In this document: in pieces, positions 28,901 through 38,338 of the stretch
How the letters are laid out: every line of letters begins with the position of its first letter
Position numbering within the stretch: the stretch's first letter is position 1
Origin: Chitinophagales bacterium
Lineage (GTDB): Bacteria; Bacteroidota; Bacteroidia; Chitinophagales; JADIYW01
DNA: 64,000 bases
Reading direction: 5' to 3'
Assembly (NCBI GenBank): GCA_019694955.1
Contig: JAIBAX010000005.1
Span: forward strand, 1 to 64,000
Position numbers and translations under genes: made by a program
Notes under the pieces: generated by a model
Seen by the model: the letters and a program-made list of their open reading frames with translations, nothing else
Database searches by the model: none
What the model was told of the DNA's origin: nothing

Positions 28901-30000
28901 GCAAAGTAAGACACGTATTAGGAATATCAGGTGGAAAAGACAGTGCTGCTTTAGCTATTTATGTCAAAACAAAGTATCCATCAATTGATTTGGAGTTCTA
29001 CACTTGTGATACAGGCAAAGAACTAGATGAAACTTATCAATTAATAAAGAATCTTGAGGTTTATCTCGGAATCAAAATTGAGCTTTTGCAAGGTGCTGAA
29101 AAAAGTTCAGAAGACCCATTTGACCACTTTTTAAAAATGTATGGTGGATTTTTACCTTCATCAAATGCTCGTTGGTGTACGAAAAAACTAAAATTAGACC
29201 CATTTGAAAACTACGTTGGTACAGACCTAGTGATTTCTTATGTAGGAATTAGAGGTGATGAAGAAAGAGAAGGATATATTTCTACTAAAAAGAATATTCA
29301 ATCTATTTTTCCTTTTCGAAAGAATATTTGGAGTCAAGATCTGGTGACTAAATTGCTCTCTAACCAAAATATAGAGCAACTTTTAGCAATGTCTAAAAAC
29401 ATTGACTTTGGTAAAAATCAAGAAAAAGCCATTCAAACAATTAATCGTAAGGTAGATACAAGTTTCACAATAGACCAAAAGCTCAATATTTTATTAGATG
29501 CCAATGTAAAAGCATTTAATCATTTGGTTTTTGACTTTCTGAAAACAACCGATTATCCTCTAGCAACCGAAGCTTCGTTTCCGCTTTTGGAAAATGATGA
29601 AGTATTAGTGCGTGATGATATTTTCAGGATTTTGGAAGAAAGTGGTGTGGGTGTTCCTGCCTACTACAACAAAATTGAATTTGAGGTTAACGGTAAAAAA
29701 GGAGAATATGCAAGAAGTCGTTCTGGTTGTTTCTTCTGCTTTTTCCAACAAAAAATTGAATGGGTTTGGTTGTACGAACAGCATCCTGACTTGTACAAAA
29801 AAGCAATGGAGTACGAGAAAGACGGCTATACTTGGGGACAATTTGAAAGCTTGGAAGAATTGATTCAACCTGAAAGAATGGAAAAAATCAAAGAAGAGTA
29901 TATTAAAAGAATGGAAAAAAAATCAAAAGCAAAATCACCTTACCTAGTGGACATCTTGGATGATGCAGAGGGAGAAGGTTGTGCGGCTTGTTTTATATAA
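28897..30000 (+). CDS. dndC: DndC-like PAPS-reductase-family sulfurtransferase (367 aa)
   Basis: DndC activates DNA with ATP and passes sulfur to the backbone with an iron-sulfur cluster. Visible are the PP-loop SGGKDS (11-16), ARWCTKKLKL with Cys94, and GCFFCFF with Cys278 and Cys281, which could bind Fe-S together with Cys94 and the C-terminal GCAACF. The protein is shorter than classical DndC (about 500 aa), so it may belong to a compact variant. Codons ~207-224 are the source of the 51-bp filler found at 16008-16058. It is translationally coupled to the ATPase upstream, with 9 bp to the DUF262 gene. Confidence 0.82.
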   Translation: MSKVRHVLGISGGKDSAALAIYVKTKYPSIDLEFYTCDTGKELDETYQLIKNLEVYLGIKIELLQGAEKSSEDPFDHFLKMYGGFLPSSNARWCTKKLKLDPFENYVGTDLVISYVGIRGDEEREGYISTKKNIQSIFPFRKNIWSQDLVTKLLSNQNIEQLLAMSKNIDFGKNQEKAIQTINRKVDTSFTIDQKLNILLDANVKAFNHLVFDFLKTTDYPLATEASFPLLENDEVLVRDDIFRILEESGVGVPAYYNKIEFEVNGKKGEYARSRSGCFFCFFQQKIEWVWLYEQHPDLYKKAMEYEKDGYTWGQFESLEELIQPERMEKIKEEYIKRMEKKSKAKSPYLVDILDDAEGEGCAACFI

Positions 30001-30009
30001 AAGATAAAA

Positions 30010-31035
30010 ATGAAAGTAGAAAGTATTCAATTTACCGTTGAGGAAATATTCGAGATGAAAGGGCGAATTGACCCAAAGCCTCAATATCAAAGAACACCTG
30101 TATGGAAGATTGATAGAAAGAGACTATTGATTGACTCTATTTTGAGAGGGTATGATTTGCCTAAGTTTTATTTAAATAAAATTTCCGGAAATGCTTTTTA
30201 TGATTTTGAGGTTTGTGATGGTCAACAAAGGCTTAGAACTATTTGGGAGTTTTATGAAGACAAATTTTCATTAGGAAAAAATATTTCCTTCGAAGGAACT
30301 TCACTTGATGGTAAAAAATATTCTGAACTGAATATTGACACAAAAACATTTTTCAAGTCATTTACTTTAACGATAGCTCAAATTATAGAGGCTAATCATA
30401 GTGAGATACGTGACCTATTTGCTAGGTTGCAAAAAGGAATGGGTCTAAATCAAGCAGAACTGAGAAGAGCTCTTTCAACTCATATTGGCTCTTATGTTGA
30501 ATCAATAGTTGACAACCATAACTTTTTTAAAAAATGTGGATTTCCTGATTTGAGAAACAAACATCAAGATTATATAGATCATGTAATTGCATACTTAGTT
30601 AATGATTTTAAGCATGATTTCAAGGGTCAAAGCTTAAAGGATGTATATATGAACGTTTCGCCAATACAAGCCACACAATTAATTAAAGATGTTGCTAATG
30701 TGATGGATGACATGGAAAGAATAAACTCCTATACAGTAGGGATTTTTAGAAATAAATGGGCATTTGTTGATTCGTTTATTATAATATTTCAAAATCGAAA
30801 AGAAGGAAGAAGAGTTATGTATAAAGAATTTTCAAATGCATTTAACGAGTTTGAAAAGCTAAGAAAACTTAATATAAAAAATCCAAGCTTTTTAATAGAG
30901 AAGGCATCTCCTTCAGATGAAGAAAAGAGATTGTATGAATATATAACCTCTTTCACGAAGGATGGAAGTTTAAAAGCTAACATGAAAAGACGAAATGAAG
31001 CATTCTCATTTCAATTTAAACACCTATTTAAATAA
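30010..31035 (+). CDS. DUF262 (ParB/Srx-fold) protein of the Dnd-like operon (341 aa)
   Basis: Signatures of DUF262 are YQRTPVWKIDRKRLLIDSIL (residues 26-45), the DGQQR motif (70-74) and FARLQKGMGLNQAELRRAL. In GmrS/GmrD and in SspE this domain hydrolyses nucleotide and senses modified DNA. SspE and GmrSD pair it with a DUF1524 HNH nuclease, which I do not see here. The protein may sense phosphorothioate or invading DNA and signal to the SIR2 neighbour. That link is inferred from adjacency only (6 bp apart). Confidence 0.8.
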   Translation: MKVESIQFTVEEIFEMKGRIDPKPQYQRTPVWKIDRKRLLIDSILRGYDLPKFYLNKISGNAFYDFEVCDGQQRLRTIWEFYEDKFSLGKNISFEGTSLDGKKYSELNIDTKTFFKSFTLTIAQIIEANHSEIRDLFARLQKGMGLNQAELRRALSTHIGSYVESIVDNHNFFKKCGFPDLRNKHQDYIDHVIAYLVNDFKHDFKGQSLKDVYMNVSPIQATQLIKDVANVMDDMERINSYTVGIFRNKWAFVDSFIIIFQNRKEGRRVMYKEFSNAFNEFEKLRKLNIKNPSFLIEKASPSDEEKRLYEYITSFTKDGSLKANMKRRNEAFSFQFKHLFK

Positions 31036-31041
31036 AACTAT

Positions 31042-31902
31042 ATGGCATTTGATTCAGGAAAAATACCAACAGACCTAGTTCAGTCTTTTAAACAAAGTAA
31101 AGGAGGGATTTTCATTGGTGCTGGACTTTCACAAGGTGCTGGTTTGCCAAGTTGGGAGGGATTGCTAAAGGATTTAATTCAATTAGCAGAAAGGGTAAGT
31201 TATAAACCTAACCATGACTTTATAGAAAGTTGTAAAGAATTATTGAGCCAACCTTCAAAATATTTACTTCTTGCCCAAGAATTAAAAGATTTTTTACAAG
31301 ATTCATTTCGCAAGTATATCATTGAAACATATGCCGACAATTGTCCTCCTCCAACTGATGATCATTTGAAAATCATTAATTTTCCATATCAGTTCATAGT
31401 AACTACAAATTATGATACATTACTTGAAAACGCTTTTGTTAAAGTTCATGGTAAACAAGCAAAAGTCCACTCATTTAAAGATAGTCCAGACATTGCCTAC
31501 GATTTATGGAATGGTAGACCTTTCATACTGAAAGCTCATGGAGATGCAAATAAATCTCAGCAAGGAATTATTTTAACAGAAAAAGATTATCGACAAATTC
31601 TTTTTCAAGAAAAGGGTTATCAAAGTATATTACAATCTCTATTTACAACAAAAACTATTTTATTTCTAGGTTCTTCACTTTCAGACCCAGAACTAAAATT
31701 GCTTTTAAGCTTTATCCATAGTTCCTTTCATGGTGGTGGCCCTACACATTATGCATTGATTTCTGAAAAGGAAATGAATAATGTAGAAGCAGAAAGTTGG
31801 AGAAAGAATTTTAATATTCAAATTATACCATATTCACCTGAAAACAATCATAGTGAAGTGTCGGAGTTCATTCATTTATTTGGGGAAATGCTTTCAAAAT
31901 GA
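31042..31902 (+). CDS. SIR2-family protein, putative NAD-consuming effector (286 aa)
   Basis: The Rossmann nucleotide-binding motif is GIFIGAGLSQGAGLPSW (22-38). TTNYD (121-125) and KAHGD (164-168) supply the Asn123 and His166 that correspond to the catalytic pair of SIR2 NADases such as ThsA and DSR-type proteins. LFLGSSLSDPE (208-217) is the usual third block. Bacterial SIR2 effectors deplete NAD+ during phage infection. The gene lies inside the modification operon and overlaps the cysteine desulfurase by 4 bp, so it is made together with the sulfur-transfer enzymes. NADase activity is inferred from conserved residues. Confidence 0.82.
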   Translation: MAFDSGKIPTDLVQSFKQSKGGIFIGAGLSQGAGLPSWEGLLKDLIQLAERVSYKPNHDFIESCKELLSQPSKYLLLAQELKDFLQDSFRKYIIETYADNCPPPTDDHLKIINFPYQFIVTTNYDTLLENAFVKVHGKQAKVHSFKDSPDIAYDLWNGRPFILKAHGDANKSQQGIILTEKDYRQILFQEKGYQSILQSLFTTKTILFLGSSLSDPELKLLLSFIHSSFHGGGPTHYALISEKEMNNVEAESWRKNFNIQIIPYSPENNHSEVSEFIHLFGEMLSK

Positions 31903-33044
31903 TTAACGAAACTTCAATATACTTAGACTACAACTCCACCACACCCATCGACCCAAGGGTGCTTGATGCAATGTTGCCTTTTTTACAAGAGAACTTTGCC
32001 AATTCGAGCAGTACCCACTATTTTGGTCAAAGCATCAATGAAAAAGTGAAGCACGCTCGTGAACAAATAATTGATTTCATCAATGCAGAACCCAACGAAT
32101 TGATTTTTACAAGTGGAGCTACGGAAGCCATTAATATTGCCATTAAAGGAGTTGCGGAAAGTTGCTCAAACAAAGGAAAGCACATCATCACTGTTTCAAC
32201 TGAACACAAAGCAGTTTTAGACACTTGCAAGGACTTGGAAAGAAAAGGTTTTGAAGTAACTTATTTGCCTGTTCAAACTAATGGATTGATTGATTTATCT
32301 GAACTTGAAAAAGTTATCCGATTAAATACGATTCTTGTTTCCGTGATGTATGTCAACAACGAAACAGGAGTCATTCAACCCATCAAAGAAATTGCTATAC
32401 TAGCTCACGAAAAAGGAGCATTGTTCATGACAGATGCCACTCAAGCCGTTGGTAAAATTGAAATTGATGTTAATGATTTAGGTATTGATTTACTTTGCTT
32501 TAGTGGTCATAAAATGTATGCTCCAAAAGGCATCGGAGCCTTGTATGTAAGAAATAAAACAAAACTCTCCCCACAAATTCACGGAGGCGGTCACGAACAA
32601 GGTCTGAGAAGCGGCACACTCAATGTACCTGGAATTATTGCCTTAGCAAAGGCTTGTGAAATAGCTAGTGAAGAAATGGATTTGTATAAAAGAAACATTT
32701 CGGAACTAAAAGACAAACTCGAAACTGAATTTTTAAAACTGCCAAATACTTCACTAAATGGTGATTCAGAAAACAGAATTTTCAACACCACCAACATCTG
32801 TTTCAAAGGACAGGATGCCAATGTTTTGATTGGCAGAATGAAAAATATTGCAGTTTCCAATGGTTCTGCTTGTTCTTCAGCATTAGTTGAACCCTCTCAC
32901 GTTTTGAAAGCTATGGGATTAAGTGATGATGAAGCCTTTGCCTCTCTCCGTTTTTCATTGGGAAAATACAATTCAATTGAAGACATAGAAACAGTGATTA
33001 GCAAAATCAAAGAACTAACACAACCAAATTTTAAATATGCTTAA
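31899..33044 (+). CDS. dndA: Cysteine desulfurase, DndA/IscS-type (381 aa)
   Basis: A PLP enzyme that takes sulfur from cysteine as a persulfide. Visible are SGATEAINIAIKG (72-84), STEHKAV with His103, FSGHKMYAPKGIGALY with the PLP Lys205, GGGHEQGLRSGT, and SNGSACSSA with catalytic Cys325. Housekeeping IscS/NifS share these motifs. Its place between SIR2 and helicase genes, with overlaps of 4 and 8 bp, argues for the DndA role of feeding DndC. Confidence 0.88.
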   Translation: MINETSIYLDYNSTTPIDPRVLDAMLPFLQENFANSSSTHYFGQSINEKVKHAREQIIDFINAEPNELIFTSGATEAINIAIKGVAESCSNKGKHIITVSTEHKAVLDTCKDLERKGFEVTYLPVQTNGLIDLSELEKVIRLNTILVSVMYVNNETGVIQPIKEIAILAHEKGALFMTDATQAVGKIEIDVNDLGIDLLCFSGHKMYAPKGIGALYVRNKTKLSPQIHGGGHEQGLRSGTLNVPGIIALAKACEIASEEMDLYKRNISELKDKLETEFLKLPNTSLNGDSENRIFNTTNICFKGQDANVLIGRMKNIAVSNGSACSSALVEPSHVLKAMGLSDDEAFASLRFSLGKYNSIEDIETVISKIKELTQPNFKYA

Positions 33045-35241
33045 AGATTGCGATTGGTCATTAGATAGAGATTACAAAACTGGTTCAGAAAACGAACCCT
33101 TGCAATTCTATTTGGACGGATTGGCCAATAGCAATGAGTTTAGTTTATTGTTGGGTTATTTCAGTTCGTCAGCTATTAATTTGCTTTCCGTTGGTTTTGC
33201 TACCTTTATAAGCAAAGGTGGAAAAATGAGAATGGTCATCAACCATTTACTTTCAGCGAAAGACAAAGAAGCAATTTCCCGAGTGGAAGATAATCCCAAT
33301 GAAATAAGAGTTTTTGATTTAACGGACATTGTTTCGCTAGGAAGAGTACTTGATGAATACGATACACACTTTTTTGAATGTTTGGCATATTTAATAGCTG
33401 AAAAACGTATTGAAATAAAGGTTATCAAACCCAAAAACGGAAAAGGAATAGCCCATTACAAATCAGGCGTTTTTAGTGATGGTCAAGATGCTGTTGGCTA
33501 TCAAGCATCTTGCAACTTCACCTATTATGGTCTTTCTGAAAACATAGAACAACTGGAAGCATTTTTGAGTTGGGAAAACGGTAGGTCAAATAAGCTTATC
33601 AAAAAGCAACTTAAATTAATTGACGATTATTTTACTGAAAAAGATGAAGATGTTGAATATATCTCTGTTAGTGATATTGAAGTCGTACTAAAAGACAGAT
33701 TTGGAAAGAAAGACATCAATGAATTACTTGTTCAAGAAGAACAACTTCTCAGAAAGAAACAGAGTTTAATTTCAAACCCCAAACTGAAAAAAATAATCAC
33801 GAAACTTTTTAATGAAATTGAAATCATTAGAAGAACACCAAGGTTTCCTTACTCAGAAGGTCCGAGAGAATATCAGATTAATGCTTACAACAGTTGGGTT
33901 GCGAATAACTACAAAGGAATGTTTGCAATGGCAACAGGAACAGGGAAAACGATTACTTCCCTCAACTGCTTGCTAAACGAATACAAGAAAACTGGAATTT
34001 ACAGAGCCATTATAACCGTTCCAACAACAGCTTTAGTTGAACAATGGAAAAAAGAATGTGCCAATTTCAATTTTAAAAACATCATTACAGTCAGTTCAAA
34101 AGAAAATTGGGATAACAATCTTGCATTTTTCAATACTGCTTCAAAACTGATTGACACTTCATACATTGTTATTGTAACTTATTCTTCATTACCAAGACCT
34201 AAGTTTCAAAGCTACTTTACTCAACTTCCCAAAGACACTATTTTAATTGCAGATGAAACGCACAATTTAGGTTCGCAAGGACTTTTAAGATTGTTGCCAA
34301 ACATACACCTTGAAAAACGAATTGGCTTATCTGCAACACCGCATAGAAAATTTGATGAAGCAGGAAATCAATCAATTCAAGAGTTTTTCAATGATGAACC
34401 ACCTTACATTGTTTCTTATTCAATGGAAGAAGCGTTGAATATTGGTTGGTTGTGTAAATACACATATTACCCACACATTATTAGGCTAACTGACCAAGAA
34501 ATGGAAAGGTATAAGGAGCTTTCGCTTCAACTTTTACGAATGGGAATGTTTGACAATTCAACAGGTGAATTCAAAAGCACACCTCAAATAGAAATGAAAC
34601 TTCTTGAAAGAAAACGAATCATACATAAAGCAGCCAATAAATTAGAAGCATTTAAAGCTATACTAAGAAGCGAGTTTGATAAAAGAAAGAATCTGAAATA
34701 CACATTGGTTTATGTACCTGAGGGAATTGAATCAAATTTTGATGAAACGGATTACAGCATAGAAACAGAAGACGAAAACAGATTAATTAACGAATATACA
34801 AAAGCAGTGAGCCAAACAGATGATTCTGTGATGGTAAAACAGTTTACTGCAAATTCAAGTAACCGTGAGGAAATTCTGAAAAACTTTGAAGAAAGTAAGA
34901 TTCACGTATTGACCTCAATGAAATGTTTGGACGAAGGTGTTGATGTCCCTCGTTCCGAATTAGCGATTTTCTGTGCAAGTACAGGAAATCCAAGACAATT
35001 TATACAAAGAAGAGGAAGGGTTTTGCGATTGCACAATAATAAAATTCACGCTACCATTCACGATTTAGTAGTTGTGCCGGAAGTTTCAGATGAAAGCACT
35101 TTTGAATTTGAAAAAGGGCTAATAAAAAAAGAACTTGAACGAGTGGTTGACTTTGCTAACTTAGCAATGAATAAAACAGACACTTACGAAACACTTAAAA
35201 GCATTTTAGACTACTATAATCTAAACCTTAACGATTTATAA
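33037..35241 (+). CDS. DEAD/DEAH helicase with N-terminal PLD-like nuclease domain (734 aa)
   Basis: Residues ~20-200 resemble a phospholipase-D-like nuclease fold, with HYKSGVF (H140, K142) and an ASCNFTYYGL segment like the N of the HxK..N motif. Residues ~275-700 are an SF2 helicase: Walker A ATGTGKT (299-305), DEAD-box ADETHN, the SATPH motif III, and QFIQRRGRVLR as motif VI. The architecture fits a Dnd-associated restriction or processing helicase. A single degenerate HxK motif leaves nuclease activity open. It overlaps dndA by 8 bp. Confidence 0.82.
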   Translation: MLKDCDWSLDRDYKTGSENEPLQFYLDGLANSNEFSLLLGYFSSSAINLLSVGFATFISKGGKMRMVINHLLSAKDKEAISRVEDNPNEIRVFDLTDIVSLGRVLDEYDTHFFECLAYLIAEKRIEIKVIKPKNGKGIAHYKSGVFSDGQDAVGYQASCNFTYYGLSENIEQLEAFLSWENGRSNKLIKKQLKLIDDYFTEKDEDVEYISVSDIEVVLKDRFGKKDINELLVQEEQLLRKKQSLISNPKLKKIITKLFNEIEIIRRTPRFPYSEGPREYQINAYNSWVANNYKGMFAMATGTGKTITSLNCLLNEYKKTGIYRAIITVPTTALVEQWKKECANFNFKNIITVSSKENWDNNLAFFNTASKLIDTSYIVIVTYSSLPRPKFQSYFTQLPKDTILIADETHNLGSQGLLRLLPNIHLEKRIGLSATPHRKFDEAGNQSIQEFFNDEPPYIVSYSMEEALNIGWLCKYTYYPHIIRLTDQEMERYKELSLQLLRMGMFDNSTGEFKSTPQIEMKLLERKRIIHKAANKLEAFKAILRSEFDKRKNLKYTLVYVPEGIESNFDETDYSIETEDENRLINEYTKAVSQTDDSVMVKQFTANSSNREEILKNFEESKIHVLTSMKCLDEGVDVPRSELAIFCASTGNPRQFIQRRGRVLRLHNNKIHATIHDLVVVPEVSDESTFEFEKGLIKKELERVVDFANLAMNKTDTYETLKSILDYYNLNLNDL

Positions 35242-35251
35242 AATTATTCTT

Positions 35252-35482
35252 ATGGCAAGAAAAGACGATATACTCAAAAGTTTTTTAACTCACGAGCTAC
35301 TTGAAAACAAATATGAATTCAAAAAAGAAGAACTGCCTACCACAGTTAGGGAAGCGCTCAATTCAGACAAGCCAATAATTAAAGCAATCGCTTTGATAGT
35401 TGAAGGATTGGACGGCACTTCACCAGTTACGGATCCAGTGTTGCGAAACCAAGTTACCCAATTCTTAAATGAGGCATTATGA
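35252..35482 (+). CDS. Small protein of the Dnd-like operon, unknown (76 aa)
   Basis: An acidic, helical protein (KSFLTHELLENKYEF, then KPIIKAIALIVEGLDG). It overlaps the DndD-like gene by 4 bp. In length it resembles DndE, but I cannot recognise the DndE core, so the role is unassigned. The tight spacing shows it is a real operon member. Confidence 0.6.
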   Translation: MARKDDILKSFLTHELLENKYEFKKEELPTTVREALNSDKPIIKAIALIVEGLDGTSPVTDPVLRNQVTQFLNEAL

Positions 35483-37629
35483 TAATCAAAAAAATACAAA
35501 TAGATAACTACCTCTGTTATTACGATACTAACGCCTTCGAGTTATCAGAGGGTTTGAATATTATCCTTGGTGAAAATGGTGAAGGAAAAACTAAATTCTT
35601 TGAAGCTGTGGATTGGCTTTTCAATGGAGAAAGCCGAGAATTAGAAATGTTAGTTTCTGCCAAAAAGCTGAATGAAACGGAAATTGGAGAGTCTTTTCGG
35701 GTAAGGGTTTCAATGACAGTAGAACAATATGGTGAGAAAAGTATCATCACTAAATCTTTCCTTGCAAAAAAAGAAAAAGCAAATGAATGTTCGACTTCAA
35801 GTTTTATGATTGAAGGCATTTCTGAAAATAGTTCGGGTGAAAGAACTCAGGTTGATGGTCAAGCTCTTTTGGACAGAATCTTTCCCTATCAAATTAGGAA
35901 ATATTCAATGTTCAAAGGTGAAGCGGAACTCAATATTTTTGAAAGTGATAGTGCATTAGCAAACCTTATAAATTTATTTTCGGAGGCGAAGCATTACGAT
36001 AAATATTCTGAAAAGGGAGCTTTTTTACGAGAGAAAGCAGAAAAAGCAGTAGAAGATTCTTCAAAGCTTGATAAAAAAAATGAAGTTAATTATAAAAGAC
36101 TCGAGGCAGATATTCTACAACTTGAAAATAAAAAGCACGCATTCAAAGTTCATTTAAACTCCACTGATGAAGAAATTAAGAAAATTGAAGAAAACCTACA
36201 AGATGCAGAGAGACACGTTAATAATGCAGATGCTTTAGAAACCATAAATAACAGAATAAAAAATATAGAAAATCAGATATCAAATCATTCGGCAAGGATT
36301 TATGAAAACTACACTACCTTCCTATTTGATGAAAATTGGATTCTAGTCAATTTTGAAACCTTTCATAAGGAGTTTGCAGAAAAAGTGTCAACGCATAGCA
36401 AAACTAAACGAGAACTTCAATCAGAATATGATAAACAAAAAGGAATTATTGAGGGTGTGAAAAAAGCTAAAGCAGAATTATTAAATAATGCTATTCCGCT
36501 ACCTAACAACGTACCATCAAAAGCAGTAATGGAAGAAATGCTGAATGATGAAATTTGCAAGGTTTGCAATCGGGAAGCTAAAAGAGGTTCTGAGCCATAC
36601 GAGTTTATGATGAAAAGGTTGAAAACCTATTTAGAAAGTCAAGTTATAGAAGAAAGTGAGCCAAATAAAGATGAACCTCTTTTTAAATTTGATTATATAA
36701 ATAGACTTGATAATTTGAGTATAAGTCACGAAGACAACTTAAAAAATCTTAGATTAATAAGAACAAAAATCAAAGAACTATTTGAATTTAATGATGACCG
36801 TAAAAAAGACATTGAAGAGCTAAATGAACAATTAGAAAAGGAAAAAACAGAAAGAGAAAAAATATTAGGCAATTCAAGTATTGGTGCTGAGAAATTAAGT
36901 GATGTACTAAAAAATTACAATGCTTGGCAAAGAGACCTTAAAAATCGGAATCAAGACCAAGTGGACTATACAACAAAATTGAAAAGTCTTGAATCTGAAT
37001 TAAAAGCAAAGAAGGAAGAAAAAGATAAAATTGACACAAGTTCAGCTAATTCTTTCTTGATAAAGACAAGAAACATCTTGCGTGACATTGAAACTATTTT
37101 CATAGAAACCAAAGAAAAGAAATTTGATGAATTTATTGAGAAACTTCAAACCAAATCAAACAACTTTTTCAAGTCCATCAACATTGATGCTTTCACCGGG
37201 ACGATTGTATTTAGAAGAAGAAACAAGGTAAATCGTACAATAGTAGAAGTAGAATTGCAAGAAGATGGCAGGACTTTCTATAAGCCAAACCAATCATTAT
37301 TAACTTCAATGCACATTTCAATCTTATTTGCAATTTCTGAATTGGCATCGGAAATTAAAGAAGAAAATTTTCCAATGATTTTTGATGCCCCAACTTCATC
37401 TTTTGGAGAAAACAAAACAGCTCAATTTTTGAACCTGATTTTTGAAACCGAAAATCAAAAAATTTTACTTATCAAAGATTTTCTGCACACAGACAAAACA
37501 ACAAAAACACTTTCTATCAAAAAGGAATTTGAAAATGTTAGAAGAAACAAGGCATTTTGGGTTAAATTAGAAAGACCTTTTGACCCAAATAACTTGAAAA
37601 CAATTAATTCACAAGTAATTACATTATAG
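35479..37629 (+). CDS. dndD: DndD-like SMC/Rad50-type ATPase (716 aa)
   Basis: DndD supplies ATPase activity during phosphorothioation. Walker A is GENGEGKT (31-38). Long coiled coils (~190-300 and 430-560) flank a zinc-hook-like CKVC (~358-361). Near the end SMHISILFAISELASEI serves as signature region and FPMIFDAPTSSFGENKT (~631-647) as Walker B with D-loop. This SMC-like order, together with neighbouring dndC and dndA, supports DndD. The next gene starts right after its stop codon. Confidence 0.78.
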   Translation: MIIKKIQIDNYLCYYDTNAFELSEGLNIILGENGEGKTKFFEAVDWLFNGESRELEMLVSAKKLNETEIGESFRVRVSMTVEQYGEKSIITKSFLAKKEKANECSTSSFMIEGISENSSGERTQVDGQALLDRIFPYQIRKYSMFKGEAELNIFESDSALANLINLFSEAKHYDKYSEKGAFLREKAEKAVEDSSKLDKKNEVNYKRLEADILQLENKKHAFKVHLNSTDEEIKKIEENLQDAERHVNNADALETINNRIKNIENQISNHSARIYENYTTFLFDENWILVNFETFHKEFAEKVSTHSKTKRELQSEYDKQKGIIEGVKKAKAELLNNAIPLPNNVPSKAVMEEMLNDEICKVCNREAKRGSEPYEFMMKRLKTYLESQVIEESEPNKDEPLFKFDYINRLDNLSISHEDNLKNLRLIRTKIKELFEFNDDRKKDIEELNEQLEKEKTEREKILGNSSIGAEKLSDVLKNYNAWQRDLKNRNQDQVDYTTKLKSLESELKAKKEEKDKIDTSSANSFLIKTRNILRDIETIFIETKEKKFDEFIEKLQTKSNNFFKSINIDAFTGTIVFRRRNKVNRTIVEVELQEDGRTFYKPNQSLLTSMHISILFAISELASEIKEENFPMIFDAPTSSFGENKTAQFLNLIFETENQKILLIKDFLHTDKTTKTLSIKKEFENVRRNKAFWVKLERPFDPNNLKTINSQVITL

Positions 37630-38154
37630 ATGAAGAATTTATTTGAAAAATGGAAAACTAAAGAACCAGAGTTTGATATTAAATTTCGGGAGTTATTGTT
37701 TGACAAGTTAACTAGAAAAGGTGGTGGGTCTGAGCAATCAAAAGAAGATAGAGGCAAGCAATTTGCAAATAACTATGAATTATATATATATGCATTTTTC
37801 TTGGGGCTTTATAATAATGAGTTTCAACCAATTGATAATGGAGTTCAAAAAGTTAGCTTTCGCTATCAAATTTCACTTTGGGGTAGTAAGGCGAATAGGT
37901 TAGATAGAAAAGACTTTATCAACTTACAAGAATATATATATATTGCTCTAATAGCAAAAACAGACATTGACCTAGTAGCCCTTGAAAAAGGAGAATTGGA
38001 TGAAGATGATGCGGTAAGGCTGTTGATTAAAACAATGGAGTCATACACCAACGGCGGACTGATTTTGATTAAGGAGAAATTGGAAGAAAACCCTAATTAC
38101 TTCCTTCAGCCGACTTCATTTTTAAATATGATTTTAGAGTCTGAAAAAGTATAA
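37630..38154 (+). CDS. Last gene of the Dnd-like operon, unknown (174 aa)
   Basis: It begins at the base after the DndD-like stop and ends the coupled run of genes. A basic, glycine-rich patch (KLTRKGGGSEQSKEDRGKQF) is followed by an aromatic helix (NNYELYIYAFFLGLYNNEF). The second half is acidic and helical. I recognise no family. By position it could take the DNA-binding part played by DndE, but there is no sequence proof. Confidence 0.6.
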   Translation: MKNLFEKWKTKEPEFDIKFRELLFDKLTRKGGGSEQSKEDRGKQFANNYELYIYAFFLGLYNNEFQPIDNGVQKVSFRYQISLWGSKANRLDRKDFINLQEYIYIALIAKTDIDLVALEKGELDEDDAVRLLIKTMESYTNGGLILIKEKLEENPNYFLQPTSFLNMILESEKV

Positions 38155-38164
38155 AGTTTAAGAT

Positions 38165-38338
38165 ATGCCTGAAAAAACTGTAAAATATTTAACTAGTCAA
38201 GAAGCAAAAAAAGAACTCAAAGTTCAAGATTGTGACTTGGCTCATATCAGAAATTCAGGCAAGTTACAATTTACGAAAAAGGGAAATTCCTATTTGTATT
38301 TAAAGGAATCTATTGAGAAATATAAAACAAAGAATTAA
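38165..38338 (+). CDS. Small excisionase/MerR-type helix-turn-helix protein (57 aa)
   Basis: The frame ATG 38165 to TAA 38336-38338 encodes YLTSQEAKKELKVQDCDLAH, then IRNSGKLQFTKKGNSYLYLK. This fits the HTH_17 excisionase-type DNA-binding fold (recognition helix plus KGNSYLY wing). It lies 10 bp after the Dnd-like operon in the same direction, so it could be its regulator or a mobile-element relic. It is short, but pattern and codon use look real. Confidence 0.6.
   Translation: MPEKTVKYLTSQEAKKELKVQDCDLAHIRNSGKLQFTKKGNSYLYLKESIEKYKTKN

Noticed and set aside
24808-38154. BREX type 4 as an explanation of the PAPS-reductase operon
   Set aside because: No PglZ alkaline-phosphatase-type, BrxL protease-type or BrxC-type set could be found; DndA- and DndD-like genes point to phosphorothioation instead.
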